Of a stretch of DNA of 64,000 nucleotides, positions 23,416-36,207 are shown in pieces (position 1 is the stretch's first letter; each line of letters opens with the position of its first letter). The position numbers and the translations under genes were made by a program. The DNA lies in NCBI GenBank assembly GCA_023375675.1, contig JALQBC010000041.1:62001-126000 (forward strand), read 5' to 3'. Source of the stretch: Cytospora piceicola. Taxonomy: Eukaryota; Ascomycota; Sordariomycetes; Diaporthales; Cytosporaceae. The notes under the pieces are model-generated. The model was not told the DNA's origin and made no database searches. It was given only the letters and a program-made list of their open reading frames with translations.

Positions 23416-24186
23416 CTAGTCGTCCAAGTCAACGTGCTTCTCCGGAACGAAGTCCGGCCTCGCCAGCTTGCACTCATCAAGCTTCTTCACGACCCCGCCC
23501 AGTACCACCTTCAGCATCTCGTCGGCCGTCAAGGATCCACTCGTGCCCATGGCGGTGGCATCGATAATGTCCCTCGTCTTGGCCTCCTTGTGCAGCTCAT
23601 CGTCAAGGTACTGCAGCCTGTTCTCAACCTCGGCGTCAGTGCCGAGCTGGAGAAGCTGGATTCCTAACTGGTGCGCTGGCGTGTTCATGTGGTCGAGCTT
23701 CTTGGCGGCATCGATTAATGGCGCCTTGACGTCGTCCTCGAACTTGCCCGCCGTGAGGATGATCAGGTTCCAGCCGGCAAATTCGGTGTCTTTAGACACC
23801 TTGTTGCAGTACCACTTCAGGAGCTTTGAGAGACGAGCCCCCAGGTTGCAGCTCCCTGTCGGCTTGACGCGTGTGAATATTTCGGCCACACTGTCCCGCG
23901 TCTGCAGCTGGGTGAAACCTCCGATGCGGCGATAGCCAGAGTTCCTAATCGACTGGCCCGGAAGGAACTCGATGAACCCTTTTGGCCTGTGGTTCAGGAA
24001 GTAGAGGTCGATTCCGTCCGGGTCATGCTTGGCGCAAATGGGGGATATGCAGTCCAGGAGCTCCTTCACTTGGTCCCAGTAGGGCGCCATCGCCGCGGAG
24101 TCGTCGACCAGGAAGACGGTCTCGAAGGCGCGGAGGTAGGCGAGTTTCTCCTCATACTCGCTGAGGTCGACCTGTGATGCCGGCAT
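23416..24186 (-). CDS. von Willebrand factor A-like protein
   Basis: Single exon, 256 aa, starting at ATG 24186; the frame stays open upstream to a TTG at 24219, but the ATG is preferred. The fold is that of a vWA domain: a first strand ending FLVDDSAAM where the MIDAS DxSxS motif sits, a Thr-containing loop VKPTGSCNLGARL, and a strand WNLIILTAGKFEDD. The final Ser of the DxSxS and the Asp of the usual LTDG are replaced by Ala, so metal binding is probably weakened. Fungal vWA-only proteins are mostly of unknown role; many act in protein contacts. Neighbours are a 2EXR and a RING gene. Not part of the polyketide pathway by content. Confidence 0.75.
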   Translation of the reverse strand: MPASQVDLSEYEEKLAYLRAFETVFLVDDSAAMAPYWDQVKELLDCISPICAKHDPDGIDLYFLNHRPKGFIEFLPGQSIRNSGYRRIGGFTQLQTRDSVAEIFTRVKPTGSCNLGARLSKLLKWYCNKVSKDTEFAGWNLIILTAGKFEDDVKAPLIDAAKKLDHMNTPAHQLGIQLLQLGTDAEVENRLQYLDDELHKEAKTRDIIDATAMGTSGSLTADEMLKVVLGGVVKKLDECKLARPDFVPEKHVDLDD

Positions 24187-25145
24187 TCTGGGAGTGTCTT
24201 GGACTGTGTGATTGTACAAAGGGGCTGCTGAGATCGAGTATGTTGCTGTCGTCGATGAGGACTAGACAGCCGTTCAGGTCAACGCGCGGTGAGTTTTTGA
24301 CGTTCTGAGCAGCCCCGGTTTTCGGACCCGGCCGACTGGAATCATCTCGGTAAACTCAGGGGTGTAGATCGTGGCAGGGGTAGTCAAGCTAAACATCCTA
24401 CAAACGTCACGTTATCGTTTCCGAAAGCCGAAATATAGAATACGATCGTATATGTTTTCTCGAGTTGTGCGGCACTTCGTATCAGGTAGCGGTGGGACAT
24501 AGTCTTGTCTACCTGGATGCAGAGTTCCCAGGAGATAGGTCCTGCGGGGTGTCTAGGCAAATAGTTCAAAAAGAGGCTTGATGTCGTGAAAACAACGCAG
24601 TGGCATACCTTGACTCCAAGGGTCGATATCAACGCTCACTCTCTGAGAATCGGTTACTCATTCAAGACTAATACCAAGTACCTAGGGATACAAACTGCAA
24701 TATTCGCATCATTACAGTAAAATTAAGGGGAGAAGGCCAGATAAGACATTAGTATATCCTTGGCTGACTTGAATGTTATTCCCCTAGCCTTGTAACCTCC
24801 CAGGCTCCCTGTCGCTACCCTTAGGAAGCTGACTAGGCCTGATAGTCACGTAGTCTCTTAGGTTCCATGGGCTTTAATCCTCCTATGTTGTAGTTTCTTC
24901 AAGTTGTGGGTATTTATATTACATATATTGATATTGATGTTTCAATTTAGTCATGGTTCATTAGCATTGATCGACCAGCTGATTATAGTTTCACGGCTTA
25001 CAATGCTCTACTCACTACTCGATAATTCAGCTGCGGATATTCGGTTTAGGAAAAAAATGCAAGCAATTGTTATTGATACTTGACTCAAGACTAGTTTAAG
25101 AATAATGTCGAGGAAGCAAGGAGAAAAATGAGAACGACCTAGCTT
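24187..25145. other. Intergenic, no gene recognised
   Basis: Lies upstream of the vWA-like gene and downstream of the RING gene. AT-leaning with short frames only; nothing supported as a gene. Confidence 0.5.
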
Positions 25146-26228
25146 TCACTGACCACGCCAGAGAGGAACCGACCACAATGCTGTGCGAATTCCCTCCTCC
25201 TGAACGTATTCGATGACATCTTGACCATCATGCTCTGACTTCTTGGCTGCTGCACCAAGTCTAGAGTCATTGATAAAGGCAACCTGAAGGGGCACATTGT
25301 CGGACATACCTGTACTCTTCCAGTCTGGCCTACCCGAAATATTGACCACGTGGTCCAGCACAACTTGGATCGAAGCATCAATGACGTTGTGCCACGCAGG
25401 GTCACTGACACCAGCAGATCCTGTGCTCGTGTCATAAATAAGATCAGCAATGAAGTTGAAGCCGATCTCGGCGTACTTTCTAGTCCCCGACTCCTGACAT
25501 GTAAAGCAATGTTCCGGAAACTTGGAACCAGCAGCTACGAGTTCCGGCATGGTCGGGGGAATCATAGACTCATTCTCGCCGGTGGCCACCGGAATCCTCT
25601 TGCTCGGAGTCAAGTGTCCACAGCCGGAGTAACGCAAATCGGCTCGGCAGCAGGGGCAAGTCTTGTGACTACTGGTCTGGATGTGCTTTGCAATACAAGC
25701 CTGGCATATTATATGCGCACAGGGCAACACCGTACCTACCGCTTGGTCGCCGTTGATCAACTTGTAGGGAGAGGGGTACTGGCTTGGAATTCCACGTATC
25801 GCGATGTCAACCATGCAGATCGGGCAACTCACTTGAGGCTCCGGGGTATCCTCGGCATTCTGCAGGTATTTCTTCACCGTCGTCCACATGTTCGTTTCCT
25901 CGACGATACGGGTCTTCTTTTGCGGAGGCTGGTACGCTTGTACTTCGTCGTCACTCCTGGAGCGCTTTGCGCTCTGGTGCGACACATGGACCACATCGTT
26001 GTCGACGAAGACTGCGGGAGTCTCAGCGACCAAGACAGGAGACTGAGGTACGTGTCTCTCTGGGGATTGCTCTTGTTGAAAGGCCGCTGCGTTGATAAAT
26101 CCCCGGTTCTCACTTACCGGAACTGTGTTTGGTGAATTTCGTGGACCAGCACGAAAGTTGCGTCCCAAATGGTGACGACGACGCGAAGAGCCCGTCCGGC
26201 GGGCATTGTTCTGGTCAGGAGTATCCAT
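25146..26228 (-). CDS. RING-finger protein (probable E3 ligase)
   Basis: Single exon, 360 aa, starting at ATG 26228. The RING finger is C3HC4: Cys135-x2-Cys138, Cys170-x-His172, Cys175-x2-Cys178 and Cys191-x2-Cys194 (CPICMVDI ... LPCAHIICQACI ... CPCCRADL). The loop between the second and third ligands is long (31 residues). Such RINGs recruit a ubiquitin-loaded E2. Before it lie basic, Arg-rich residues (10-30) and a putative nuclear signal around KRSRSDDE and PPQKKTR. The C-terminal 150 residues have no domain I recognise. A further short intron near the 3' end cannot be excluded. Probably a flanking housekeeping or accessory gene rather than a biosynthetic one. Confidence 0.78.
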   Translation of the reverse strand: MDTPDQNNARRTGSSRRRHHLGRNFRAGPRNSPNTVPVSENRGFINAAAFQQEQSPERHVPQSPVLVAETPAVFVDNDVVHVSHQSAKRSRSDDEVQAYQPPQKKTRIVEETNMWTTVKKYLQNAEDTPEPQVSCPICMVDIAIRGIPSQYPSPYKLINGDQAVGTVLPCAHIICQACIAKHIQTSSHKTCPCCRADLRYSGCGHLTPSKRIPVATGENESMIPPTMPELVAAGSKFPEHCFTCQESGTRKYAEIGFNFIADLIYDTSTGSAGVSDPAWHNVIDASIQVVLDHVVNISGRPDWKSTGMSDNVPLQVAFINDSRLGAAAKKSEHDGQDVIEYVQEEGIRTALWSVPLWRGQ

Positions 26229-26405
26229 ATTGGCAGGGAGGTCGACAAACACCAGGATAATGACCTGCTCCTTCGACTGCAACTTGAGATATTGGAAACC
26301 TATATGGCACCTGTGCCAAGGGGTCGAAATATCTCTGAAGAATCGAAGACAACTGGTCTGGAGGTGAAGATTTTCAGTAGGATCGACTAGGACGGGTTCA
26401 GCCGT

Positions 26406-26413
26406 CTTATATA
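26406..26413 (-). promoter_or_regulatory. TATA-like box of the RING gene
   Basis: TATATAAG on the minus strand about 180 bp upstream of the RING start codon. Confidence 0.35.
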
Positions 26414-27144
26414 TAGCTGAAGATACCTACTTAGGTACCCAGAGCCTGCCAAGCTATTAACTGTGTATTTAGCAACAAAGGTATGGACAAAGAACACGGC
26501 ACGTCGATACATAGGCATTCTTTTCCTCTTAAGTTTCGGGACACGACAATCAAAGGGACATTCAAAGTCTGAATGACTCCCAAAGCCGTTCTTTATCATC
26601 ATTACTGCTACTCGTCATATGCTACAAAACAATTGTGATGGCCTCAATGAACTTTTTGTCTGGATGTATTATACACAGCCACTAAAGCAGAGCCAATGAG
26701 GTCGTTCCCCCTTTGTATCCTGCTGGCGTCTTGAGTCTTGGACAATACGATACATGTACCTAGTCTTGCATCTCCGGGATTCATCCTCCGGATGGTTTCA
26801 ATACTATTATGACGACTTGCCGAAGGGGAGAATATGAACTTTGCCGTAATTATAGACTGAAAATCGAACCTTTTTTATTTTTATTTTATTTCTGTCGTCA
26901 TGACCTTTAGATATTGAAAAGACTGGATTGGGTTCATCATGAACCATCTAAACTGCTACCACCAGGGAGGCCCCAGCGAATATCCGCTTTCTGTGTCCTT
27001 TTCAAGCACCCCAACCGCGGTCCACCTCACCTCATGCCCAGGTGTGCTACATACAATCTGTTCATCCACCTGCAAGCATCAACGTGTTCAGATGTCCCAC
27101 CTGAGGTGCACTAACACCGACACCGCACCGCACCGCACCTTCCC
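26414..27144. other. Intergenic, left flank of the PKS cluster
   Basis: Between the RING promoter and the PKS stop codon. It should hold the PKS 3' untranslated region. Near 27110-27140 there is a short CACCG-rich stretch. No gene recognised. This spacer is the likely left border of the biosynthetic cluster. Confidence 0.45.
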
Positions 27145-30100
27145 TTAGGTCGCAGCACCCGCAGCCTGGATCTTGGTAACAATCTTCTCGGCCAAGACCA
27201 ACAAGCTGGGCGCACTCGTGACATCCAGCGTGGTCAGCTCGGCACCAAGCTGGGCGCGAGACCAGTTCCTGAACTCCACGGCGGCGAGGGAGTCGAGCCC
27301 GTACGCAGAGAGGTTCCTGGCGGGCTCGAGGGGCTCGTCGAGACGCAGAATGGTCATGAACTGCTTGTTGACCACGTCCACCGCGAAAGGGACCGCCGCT
27401 GCCGCCAGATCAGCACCAGTGCTGCTCTTGATCATGAGGCGTAGCGCCTGGATCTCCTTGTTCGCACCACCGGAAGCGTCAGAACCGCCTGCACCGCCGG
27501 CAGAGCTTCCAAACAGCAGCGAGCCGAAGCGGGCATCGGCAAGGAGTCGCGAGGAGGGCGACTGAGGCACGGCGATAGACGTGATAAGCTGCGCCTGCGA
27601 GGCCGCGTTAACAGGCTTATCCTCCTGCTGCATGATTGAGAATCCCACGATCTTGTGGAATAGGCTCTCGTTGATAGGCGTCCAGGCCGACGTGTCCAGC
27701 GCCGTGATCAGCTCGGAGCGCTCGGCCATATAGCCCACGTCCTCAATAGCACCGAGGTCCACCGAGTCAGCCTTGAGCCCCAGCCCGCGCCGGTAATAGG
27801 CGAAGCTGTCGAGGAAGACATTAGCGGCCGCATAGTTGGCTTGCGCCGGCTGTCCGATAAGGCCCGAGATGGAGGATAGCATAGTGAAGAAGTCTAGCGT
27901 GCGCCCCATCTCCAGTGCTATATTATGCAGGTTCCACGTGCCCGCCACTTTAGCCGTAATAGCCCCGTGGTACTCTTCGTGGGTCATAGTCTCGAATGGT
28001 TTATCACGGAGGACCATAGCTCCCTGAATAACACCGCCGACCGGTTTCGAAGCAGTTTGGAAGGCGCGACGGATATCGTCGACGTTCGACGCGTCGCCAC
28101 GGACTAGATCAGCGTGGCAACCCTCGGCGGTGAGGTCCTTCAGTATGGACTGGGACCTTGGATCGTCATAGCCGCTGCGGCCGATAATGACGACGTTACG
28201 GGCGCCGTGGCGGGCCATATCAACGGCCAAGGACCCACAGAGACCCCGTAGGCCGCCCACAATCAGGTATGAGACGTCGCCGCGCAGCTGGAACTTCCTC
28301 GAGCTCGGACGGACGGGTACAGCAGGGTCTGCGCCCTCGTGTTCCTTGTTGGAGATGATGATCTTGCCGATATGGTTGGCGCTCCTCATGAACCGGAAGG
28401 CCGACGGGATCTCGCTGTACGGGAACAGCTTGATGGGTGAGATGGGCTTCACCTCGCCAGAGACGATCATTTCCATCATCTGCTTCAGGAGACTGGAGAG
28501 TTAGGTATTTTCCTGGTCAGCTTACGTACCCCATAAATTTGCAACATCAACTGCAGCGGAAGGACAGGGAAGGGTGTGTGTGTGTGTAGAATGGTAAGGT
28601 ACAGGCCCCGGAGGCAGGTAGGCACAACTTACACAGCAATAACCTGGTCCGTCACGCATTCATGTGACATGTCAAAGCAGCGATACGAAGCATTTCGCGC
28701 AAATGGCTCCATGGCAAGGGTGTTTCGGTCAAGATGGTCCTTCTTTCCCAGCTCGACCATTGTGCCACCCTCGGCGATACAGCGCCAAGAAGCATCCAAC
28801 AGGTCACCGGTTAACGAGTTGAGGATAATATCAACACCATAGCCACTGGTCTGGTCCATGATTTGCTCTTGGAACTCGATGGTGCGGGAGTTGAAGATGT
28901 GGTCCCCGGGAATTCCAAAGTTATCGATGAGAAACTGTTTCTTGACGTCCTGTCCGACTGTTGCATACACCTCGGCCCCGACGGATTGGCATATCTGGAT
29001 GGACGCCACTCCCAAGCCGCCCGTTGCCGAGTGGATGAGTACACGGTCGCCCTTTTTGATACCAGAAAGGTTGAAGAGGCTGTATAGCGACGTAAGGTAC
29101 ACGGATGGAAGAGTGGCGGCGTCCTCGTACGACAGCCAGTCTGGAATAGCGATCGTCCGCTCAGTCGTGGCGATGACGCGGTTCGCAAATGTGCCCTTCT
29201 TAAAGACCAAGACGCGCTGGCCAACACTGAAGGGCGAGTTAAGGCGTTCTCCCGTACGGCGGATGACGCCGCCTCCCTCAAGCCCGAGCAGGTGCTGGTC
29301 CTCGGGGACAAGCCCCATGGTCACAGCCACGTCCTTGAAGTTCAGTGCTGAGGCGAAGAGCTCTACCTCGACCGTGTTGTCAGGCAAGGGAAGCTCATTG
29401 GCGTCGACCTCGACGTACTGGAGGGAATCGATGGAGCCAACCCGCTCTGCAATGAGGCGGATGGTTGTCGGGGCCTCGTGGAGCCGCCTCTCGACTGGCT
29501 GGGCTCCCAGGATCTTGGCCTGCTCGGTGGCGTTGATGGCGTCGTCGCCGAGGATGCGGCTAACGTGGAGGATACCTCGTCGTTCCACGTACTCGCCCTC
29601 GAAACCCCCCGTCCTTCCGGTCGAGGAATCTTGACCGGCGGTGGCTCTGAGGAGTAGATCGATCGACGGAACGGCAGCATCGTTGGTGGGGTCCTCTAGG
29701 TCGAGGGTGGTGATGGTTACGGTTGGGTCTTCGGTCCGGACACTCCTACAGAGTCCATGAATCATGGCGCCGTCTGGGTTCTGGACCTCCCACTGTGCCG
29801 ACTTGCTTACCCACATGATCCTGTTCCGCAACTGCAACAGCTGCTGGACGGCGGCCCACTGCTCAGTGCTAAGTGTTGGGAGCTGTGGGGCATCGACCTC
29901 GGACAGGACAAGAACAGTGGCGTCCTTGCGGATCTTGTCCAGCCTCGGCAACCCAGAAGCGACGATTTCGATCTCCTGGATGTCCCAGCCGCGGCCTGCG
30001 AGAGCCTTGATGATGCGGCTGCCTATGGGCCCGGGCTGAGTAATATGGACGATATCCAATGGCGAGGGGGTGGTATACTGAGTCTCATCAGTCCCTGATG

Positions 30101-33100
30101 CCGGGAGGATCTTGGCAAGGTAGCCATGGGATAAGGAGGGAGACCCGTCGCAGTCTATGGTGTATAGCAACTCGAATCCAGTGCCGTCGATTTGTTTGGC
30201 CTCGAACGGTGTTGCATTGGGTTTTACCCCGTTCAAGCCGTTGCCATTGACACCATTCGCAATCACCTCGCCGTTGGAAGACGCATGGTCCACCTCCCAC
30301 GCGCCACTCTGCTCTAGGATAAGGATATGACCATCGCCTCGGACGATATTGCCAACGTTCTCAACGACAGTTGCGTCAATGTTGCCATGACTCGAAGATG
30401 AAGGCAGGCGTAGGATGAACAGATCTACTTCCTTCAGCGCGTCGTCATCAGAAGGCACCAAAACCTGACTGACATCGAGGAGCTGGAATTCAGTGCGCGG
30501 AACCGATTCGTACCTGCCCTGGGCTGCCACAGCGGCCGGTGCATCGTTGGTCAGGAGACTGTAGCTACCGAAGGCATTGCGGGCCTTGGATTCGGAGGAG
30601 CTGACGATGTTCTCGAGCCAGACGCTTGAAGAGTCCCCAGGCACCAGAGACGCCTCGACGACCTTGGCGTTGGGCTTCTTGTGGGCGAAGAGGTCGGCGA
30701 TCTCCTGGACCTTGTCCCACCCGCGTATCTGGCGGTTGGTCGCGCAGGCCTGGGGGCTGAGCGTCACGTCGGGCTCCCATACCAGTCTGCTGTAGAGGTG
30801 AGCGGCGTAGGGAGTATCCTGGAAGTCGAGCATATGGTAGCGCAGACCGGTCAGCTTGAAGATGAGCTCTCCTGTCTTGGGGTCGTAGACCTTTGCGTTG
30901 GACGAGTAGTTCTTGGCCAGGTCCTTGCGTCCGGGGCCGGCGAAGAGGGACTCGGACACGGAGATACCAAGCTCGTGATGCGCGCCTGTCCGGACGACAA
31001 TGTCATCAATAATAGCGGGGACGAGCACAGCATTGACACTACTCTTGACGCCGGCCCAAAGACCCGGTGCACACGATTGCATGCATCCGTCAAAGGCGGC
31101 GGGGTGGATTGGGTATTCGGACTGTGGGTATGCGGATGGTGGGGGTACAAGCTCGACGTGGCTGCGGCACCTCCTGGATCCAGACGTTGTCTCGGCCTGC
31201 TGGAGCTTCTGGAACGACTTGCCAAAGTTGTAGCCCGCATCGGACATGGGTTTGTACCAAAGGGCGCCGGGGACAGGGTGCTGCAGAGGCGCTACATCTG
31301 AGGGGCTGGCGACGATGTTGACGTCCTTTTCGACGCGGACCTGGCCCTTGCAGTGGTCCAGCCAGGAGCCCTGGACGAGCGATCTTACGACCCAGTTATA
31401 CCATCCGTCTCTCTGGCCGGTGAATGGTGCGAGTGTTAGCATGATCCTCGTCTCCTTGCCCTCCTCGAGGACGAGGGCCCTGTCGAAGGTGACGTTGCGC
31501 AAGCGGACCTGCTGTTCCGAGCCCTTTGAATCTGCCCCTGGACCAATCTGGGCGTCATCAGTGCGCAACACCTCGTCCGTCTGCAGCATAGCCTCGATGG
31601 CCATGCACATATAACCGGCCCCTGGGAAGACGACCTCAGGCCCCAGGCGGTGATCGCGCAACCAGGGCAGGTCCTCCAGCTTGAGCGACTTCTTCCACGT
31701 GGGTGCCTGCCATGCGGTCCCGAGCACCTTGGAGCCCAGGAGGTCGTGGTGAGGAAAGCGGCGGTTCCTCCAATCCTGACTGGCCTCGCTCTCATACCAG
31801 TACTCGGCGTTGTGGTTCCATGCATAGTTAGGGAGGTCGACGATGACTTTTGGCGAAGGGGTCTGCTTCTGGGTGTCGGGATTGTTGACGGCGGTGAAAT
31901 CGATAGCGGTGTGGCCGGCGACGAATAGACGCCCAGCGACATCAAAGATGGCCCGCTCAGCGTCTCTGCCCCGGGACAAGGCTGCGCAGTACTGCACATT
32001 AGCACCGCCGCCAGGCAAGCTCTTCTTGACCTGGTTGGTAGGACCGGCAAGGGCACCGCTGGGACCGATCTCGATAAGGAAGTCGGGCGAATCCTTGCGC
32101 GACAGCATCTGCTTAAGCGCCTGCTCAAACAGTACCGGCTGGACCATGTTGCTCTTCCAGTAACCAATATCCACTGGGCGGGTGGTATAGTCCCCCTCAA
32201 CCGAGGAGAACATCTTTGTATCTGTCTCGCCAGTTTCGCCGCCGTTCACGTCTCGAGTGGCTGCGGTGGTGGAGAATGCCTCAGCCTCGAGGCACCTGAC
32301 GTACTCATCACCGGCATCTGCCATGAAGGGCGAGTGGTAGGCCATGTTGACCTGGAGCATGCGGGCGAAGTGTCCGTCGGCGACGAGCGCGGTGCGCACG
32401 GTCTCGAGGGACTTGATAGTCCCCGACAAGGTGACGCTGTCAGGGCTGTTGAAACATGCAATGCTGACTTTAGCACCCACATCAGTCGTGGTGATATATG
32501 GCTGGACCCGATCTGCACCAAGCCCAACGGCCATCATCCCCACAGCAGAGTACGGCTTCCCGGTGGATTGGGCCTCGACCTCGCCGACAGCTGTCTTCTT
32601 GGCCGCATAGCCACGGTAGTACGCCGCTTTGATAGCGCTCGACTCGGACAGGAGACCCGCGGCATAGGCGGCAGCAATTTCCCCGGATGAGTGGCCCACT
32701 GCAGCCTCAGCGCGTATACCCCATCTCCGCAAGACGTTCACAATAGCGATCTGGAGGGCTGTGACAAGCGGCTGGGAGAACTCTGGCTCGCGGAGCTTTT
32801 CAGGGCTTCGGGCCTCGGTGAGCTCCTGGATCAACGACCACGCGGGCGGGTGCACGAGCTCGCGAAGGGCGCTATCAAGGCGTTCGATAGTGTCGCGGGC
32901 TTCGGAAAAGTTGTCGACAAGGCTGCGGCCCATCTGGGACCACTGGGCGCCCTGGCCGGTGAAGATAAAGCCGACTCGCGGCGACTCGGGCCTCTGCTTC
33001 CCGTAGATGATGGAGTTGGGATCCAGCGACAGGTCTTTGGTTACGACGTAGCCGCGGTGGAAGTGCCGCGTGCGCCGCTCTGAGAGGGTATAGGCGAGGT

Positions 33101-34786
33101 CGGGCAGACTGACGCTGACCCTGGGGTTAAGCAAGTGCTTGCGGAGGGATTCGGTATAGGCCCTGATGGAACCCTCGTCGTTAGCGGAGAAGAGCAGGAC
33201 GTGAGGCCGTGATACAGCCGCGTCGTCTTCTGCGTCGTCGTCCAGGAGATCGTCCAAGCCCTGGCCAAACGACGAGGTGAAACTCTGCAATTCCTCGGGC
33301 ACCTGGTCAACGATAACATGGGCATTGGACCCACCATATCCGAACGAGTTGATGCTTGCACGCCGGAGTCTGACTCCTCCATGGCCATTCGTCGCCGTCA
33401 CCGGAGCTGATACTGGCCATGGGATGGTGTAGCGCGTGGCGGCGACCCTGGAGCCCTCGAAGTCGATGTTGGGATTCGGGTCGATGAAGGTCGGATTCCC
33501 GGGAATCCGGCCCTTCTCGACGGCCAGGGCAGCCTTGATGAGACCAGAGACTCCAGCAGCAGGCTCCGAGTGGCCAATGTTGCTCTTGATGGAGCCTATG
33601 ACCAGCGGGGAGGTTTTGGACCTCGAGGCGGCGAAGACGGATGCCACGCCCTTGACTTCTTGAGGGTCTCCGGCCTGTGTACCTGTTCCATGCATCTGTT
33701 CAAGTATGGGTGAACTCGGTTAGCAACTATGCCACGGCTCAAACGTACAGAAGGGGACAACCATACCTCAATATAGCCAGTCGCTGACAGGTCAGTGATA
33801 CCGGCATTAGCATAGGCAGACCTAATAGCCACTGCTTGTGCTTCGGAGTTAGGGCTAGCGATGCCAGGAGTCTTGCCGTCACTATTTGTCGCAGTACCGC
33901 GGATAATACCACGGATGGGATCACCGTCTCTCTGTGCATCCGAAAGACGCTTAAGCATAACACAGTTAATAGCCTCGGCCTTGATATACCCATCGGCCTT
34001 CCGGTCAAAGGTATGGCAGCGACCCGTTAGCGAGGAGGCACCCTTCATAGGTCCACTGTCCTGGTTATGCTCGGGGCTTAGGTACAGGTTGGCGCCGGCC
34101 ACTAGGGCGCCGTTGATCTCGCCGCTGGCCAGATACCGGCAGGCCACGTCGAGTCCGACAAGGCTGCCCGAACAGGCTGTGTCGATAGTCATGCTAGGGC
34201 CGTGGATATTAAGAAAGTGACTGATGCGGTTGCTGAGAATAGCACGCCCCGTGCCGATGGTGACGGACGGCACGCGATCGTCGGGGTCGCGGGCCTGCAT
34301 ATCGGCGTAGTCGACGGCGTAGGAGCCCACGAAGCACCCCACGGCCTCGCCGTCGAGCTGGTCAAGCCTGAAGCCCGCGTTCTCGAGGCACTCGTACACG
34401 ACCTCGAGTAGCTGCCTCTGCTGCGGATCCATAGCCACCGCGTCCACCTTGCCGACCCCGAAGAATGCCGCGTCAAATCTCCTAGGGTCAACGCCCTCGA
34501 GGAACATGCCACCAGGGGACCGCATCGTTTTAGGCTTTTTAGAGCCGTCATGGTGCGTATCCAGGCGAAACCGGGACGCCGGAGGGACCGTGTCCGCAAT
34601 GCCACCCCGCTCTAGAAATTCCCACAAGGCATGGGGAGAATTATTGTTGCCCGGAAGACGGCAACCCATGCCGACGATGGCGATGGGATCTTGGGAATAG
34701 TGCTTCTTGGGGGAGTCATGTTGTATCGCTGAGGTATTACTCCCATGGGCGTTGTCGACATTCCGACCTGAGTCGTTAATAACCAT
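27145..34786 (-). CDS. Highly reducing polyketide synthase
   Basis: Exons 34786-33767, 33695-28633 and 28492-27145 give 2,476 aa. Iterative type I HR-PKS. KS: DTACSGS (Cys205), [11 protein letters not shown] (His342), SNIGHSEP (His382). AT: GHSSGE (Ser676). [20 protein letters not shown] (His1022) and HPAAFDG (Asp1209). ER: about 1755-2030 with [29 protein letters not shown] (about 2101) and the Ser/Tyr region [29 protein letters not shown] (Ser2429). Between DH and ER are about 450 residues with no SAM-binding motif of a C-methyltransferase; most of this is the structural half of KR, so the methyltransferase is lost or vestigial. No thioesterase or reductase ends the protein. Expected product: a reduced chain without alpha-methyl branches, released by a separate enzyme. 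The start is divergent from the alpha/beta hydrolase gene. Intron 2 carries a (GT)7 repeat. Confidence 0.95.
28574..28587. repeat. (GT)7 microsatellite in PKS intron 2
   Basis: Seven GT dinucleotides inside the 140-bp second intron of the PKS (28493-28632). Simple repeat with no effect on the reading frame. Confidence 0.8.
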
Positions 34787-36207
34787 TCTGCCTGACTTTA
34801 GGGCGGCTGGTTACTGAAAGTCTGGTGGAGCGAGAAGGGAAGGGTAATGGTGGTCAGAAGCAGGGGAGGTCGCCGTGGAGAGAGACCAGATAAGTGACAA
34901 CTAGGTCATAGAACCAATCTATGGTGTTCTGGGAGGTCTTGCCCGCGGTCAAATAAGGTCTACGTGGATATGTAGCGACGAGATACCAGTTGAGGTCTAA
35001 GCGATACTGCAGTTGAATATGGTAGAAGTTGGAGTTCGACAGGAAGCCCACCAGCCTTCTCTACTATGTATCCCCGTCCTTTAATGCCCGTAAACCTGTG
35101 AGGTGCGCACTTTGGACATGGTCTATACACTTCTTGCCGGCGAATCAGTTTCGCACCTGGTCTGTAGTCCACTCATAGCTATCGTTGTGCGCATCTACAC
35201 GTCATCCTTAGCACGCATGTCGTCGAGACTAGAAGCTATGATAGTGAGCGAAAAAGGCGGCAGTGTGAGCTGTGCGCAGTATGTGGCAGATGCTGACGCC
35301 CTACATAGGAATCCTCCCCTGGTCGCCCCTGAGTCTCACTATTCTGCAGGTTGGTCCCACTTGCACTCACATGCTGACGAGATAGTCAAACCAGCGGGTG
35401 CATGTCGGGTAATCATGGGCCATGCTCATTTCTTAGGCGCTCAGTCTCTGATAACACGACTGAGCGGTGACGAAAGGCATCGTTCTACACGCCATGTGGA
35501 AGGGTGGGGGGACAGAGGTTTTGCTTTGCAGACATTGGTCAATGGGTGATTACAATGCCGGGGGGGGGGGGTTATAGAACCATTATGAGCTAGGACTTAC
35601 CGGGTATATCCTCCCATATCACCGCCCAGGTGTCTTAGAGACATACTCGAAGACTCGCATGCAGATTACTTTGCATACAGGATGCATGTAGTAGGTAGAA
35701 CCCGATCGCATAGTATGCTGTTTGCATGTGGCTTCTGTCTTTCTGATTACTGCCGGCTGCAAGGAAGAGTTCGCCTACGTAGCCCTTCCTTCGGTCCCAC
35801 TAGGTGACCTGTCAGATCATTAGATCATTGTAGACCAAATTCGACTTCTGCTCGCTTGAGCCTACTTACTAAGTACCCACCGCCCAATGAGTTGCCGCAT
35901 CCGCATGCTGACAAGGCGTGCAGAGACAGGTAACGCCAAGAGCTCATTTGATGATATCGCGGTGTGCATGGCAAGATTCAAACTGATGCAGATGTGGAGT
36001 TTCGTGACTGCCGAAGGATTCAGAGAATTGCCATGGTTCTTCCGTCTCTGGCGTCTTGAGGGTTGGAAAAGTAAATCCACAAGACTGATAACAGGCTCCT
36101 GAGTCTGCAAATCCCTTCGAACCTGTTTACTACCTGGCTCAGGATGTGTTCCATCTATCAAGTCTCACTACACTTAATTCATATCTTTCACACACTTTGT
36201 CATTGTG
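34787..36207. promoter_or_regulatory. Divergent promoter, PKS and hydrolase
   Basis: A 1.4-kb spacer separates the divergent start codons of the PKS and the alpha/beta hydrolase, so it should contain both promoters and may allow joint control. It includes a 12-G run at 35560-35571. Short frames inside show no domain or plausible splicing. No binding site could be assigned with confidence. Confidence 0.45.

Noticed and set aside
25350..26135. 261-residue open frame opposite the RING gene
   Set aside because: Antisense shadow of a clear RING-finger coding sequence; no domain of its own.
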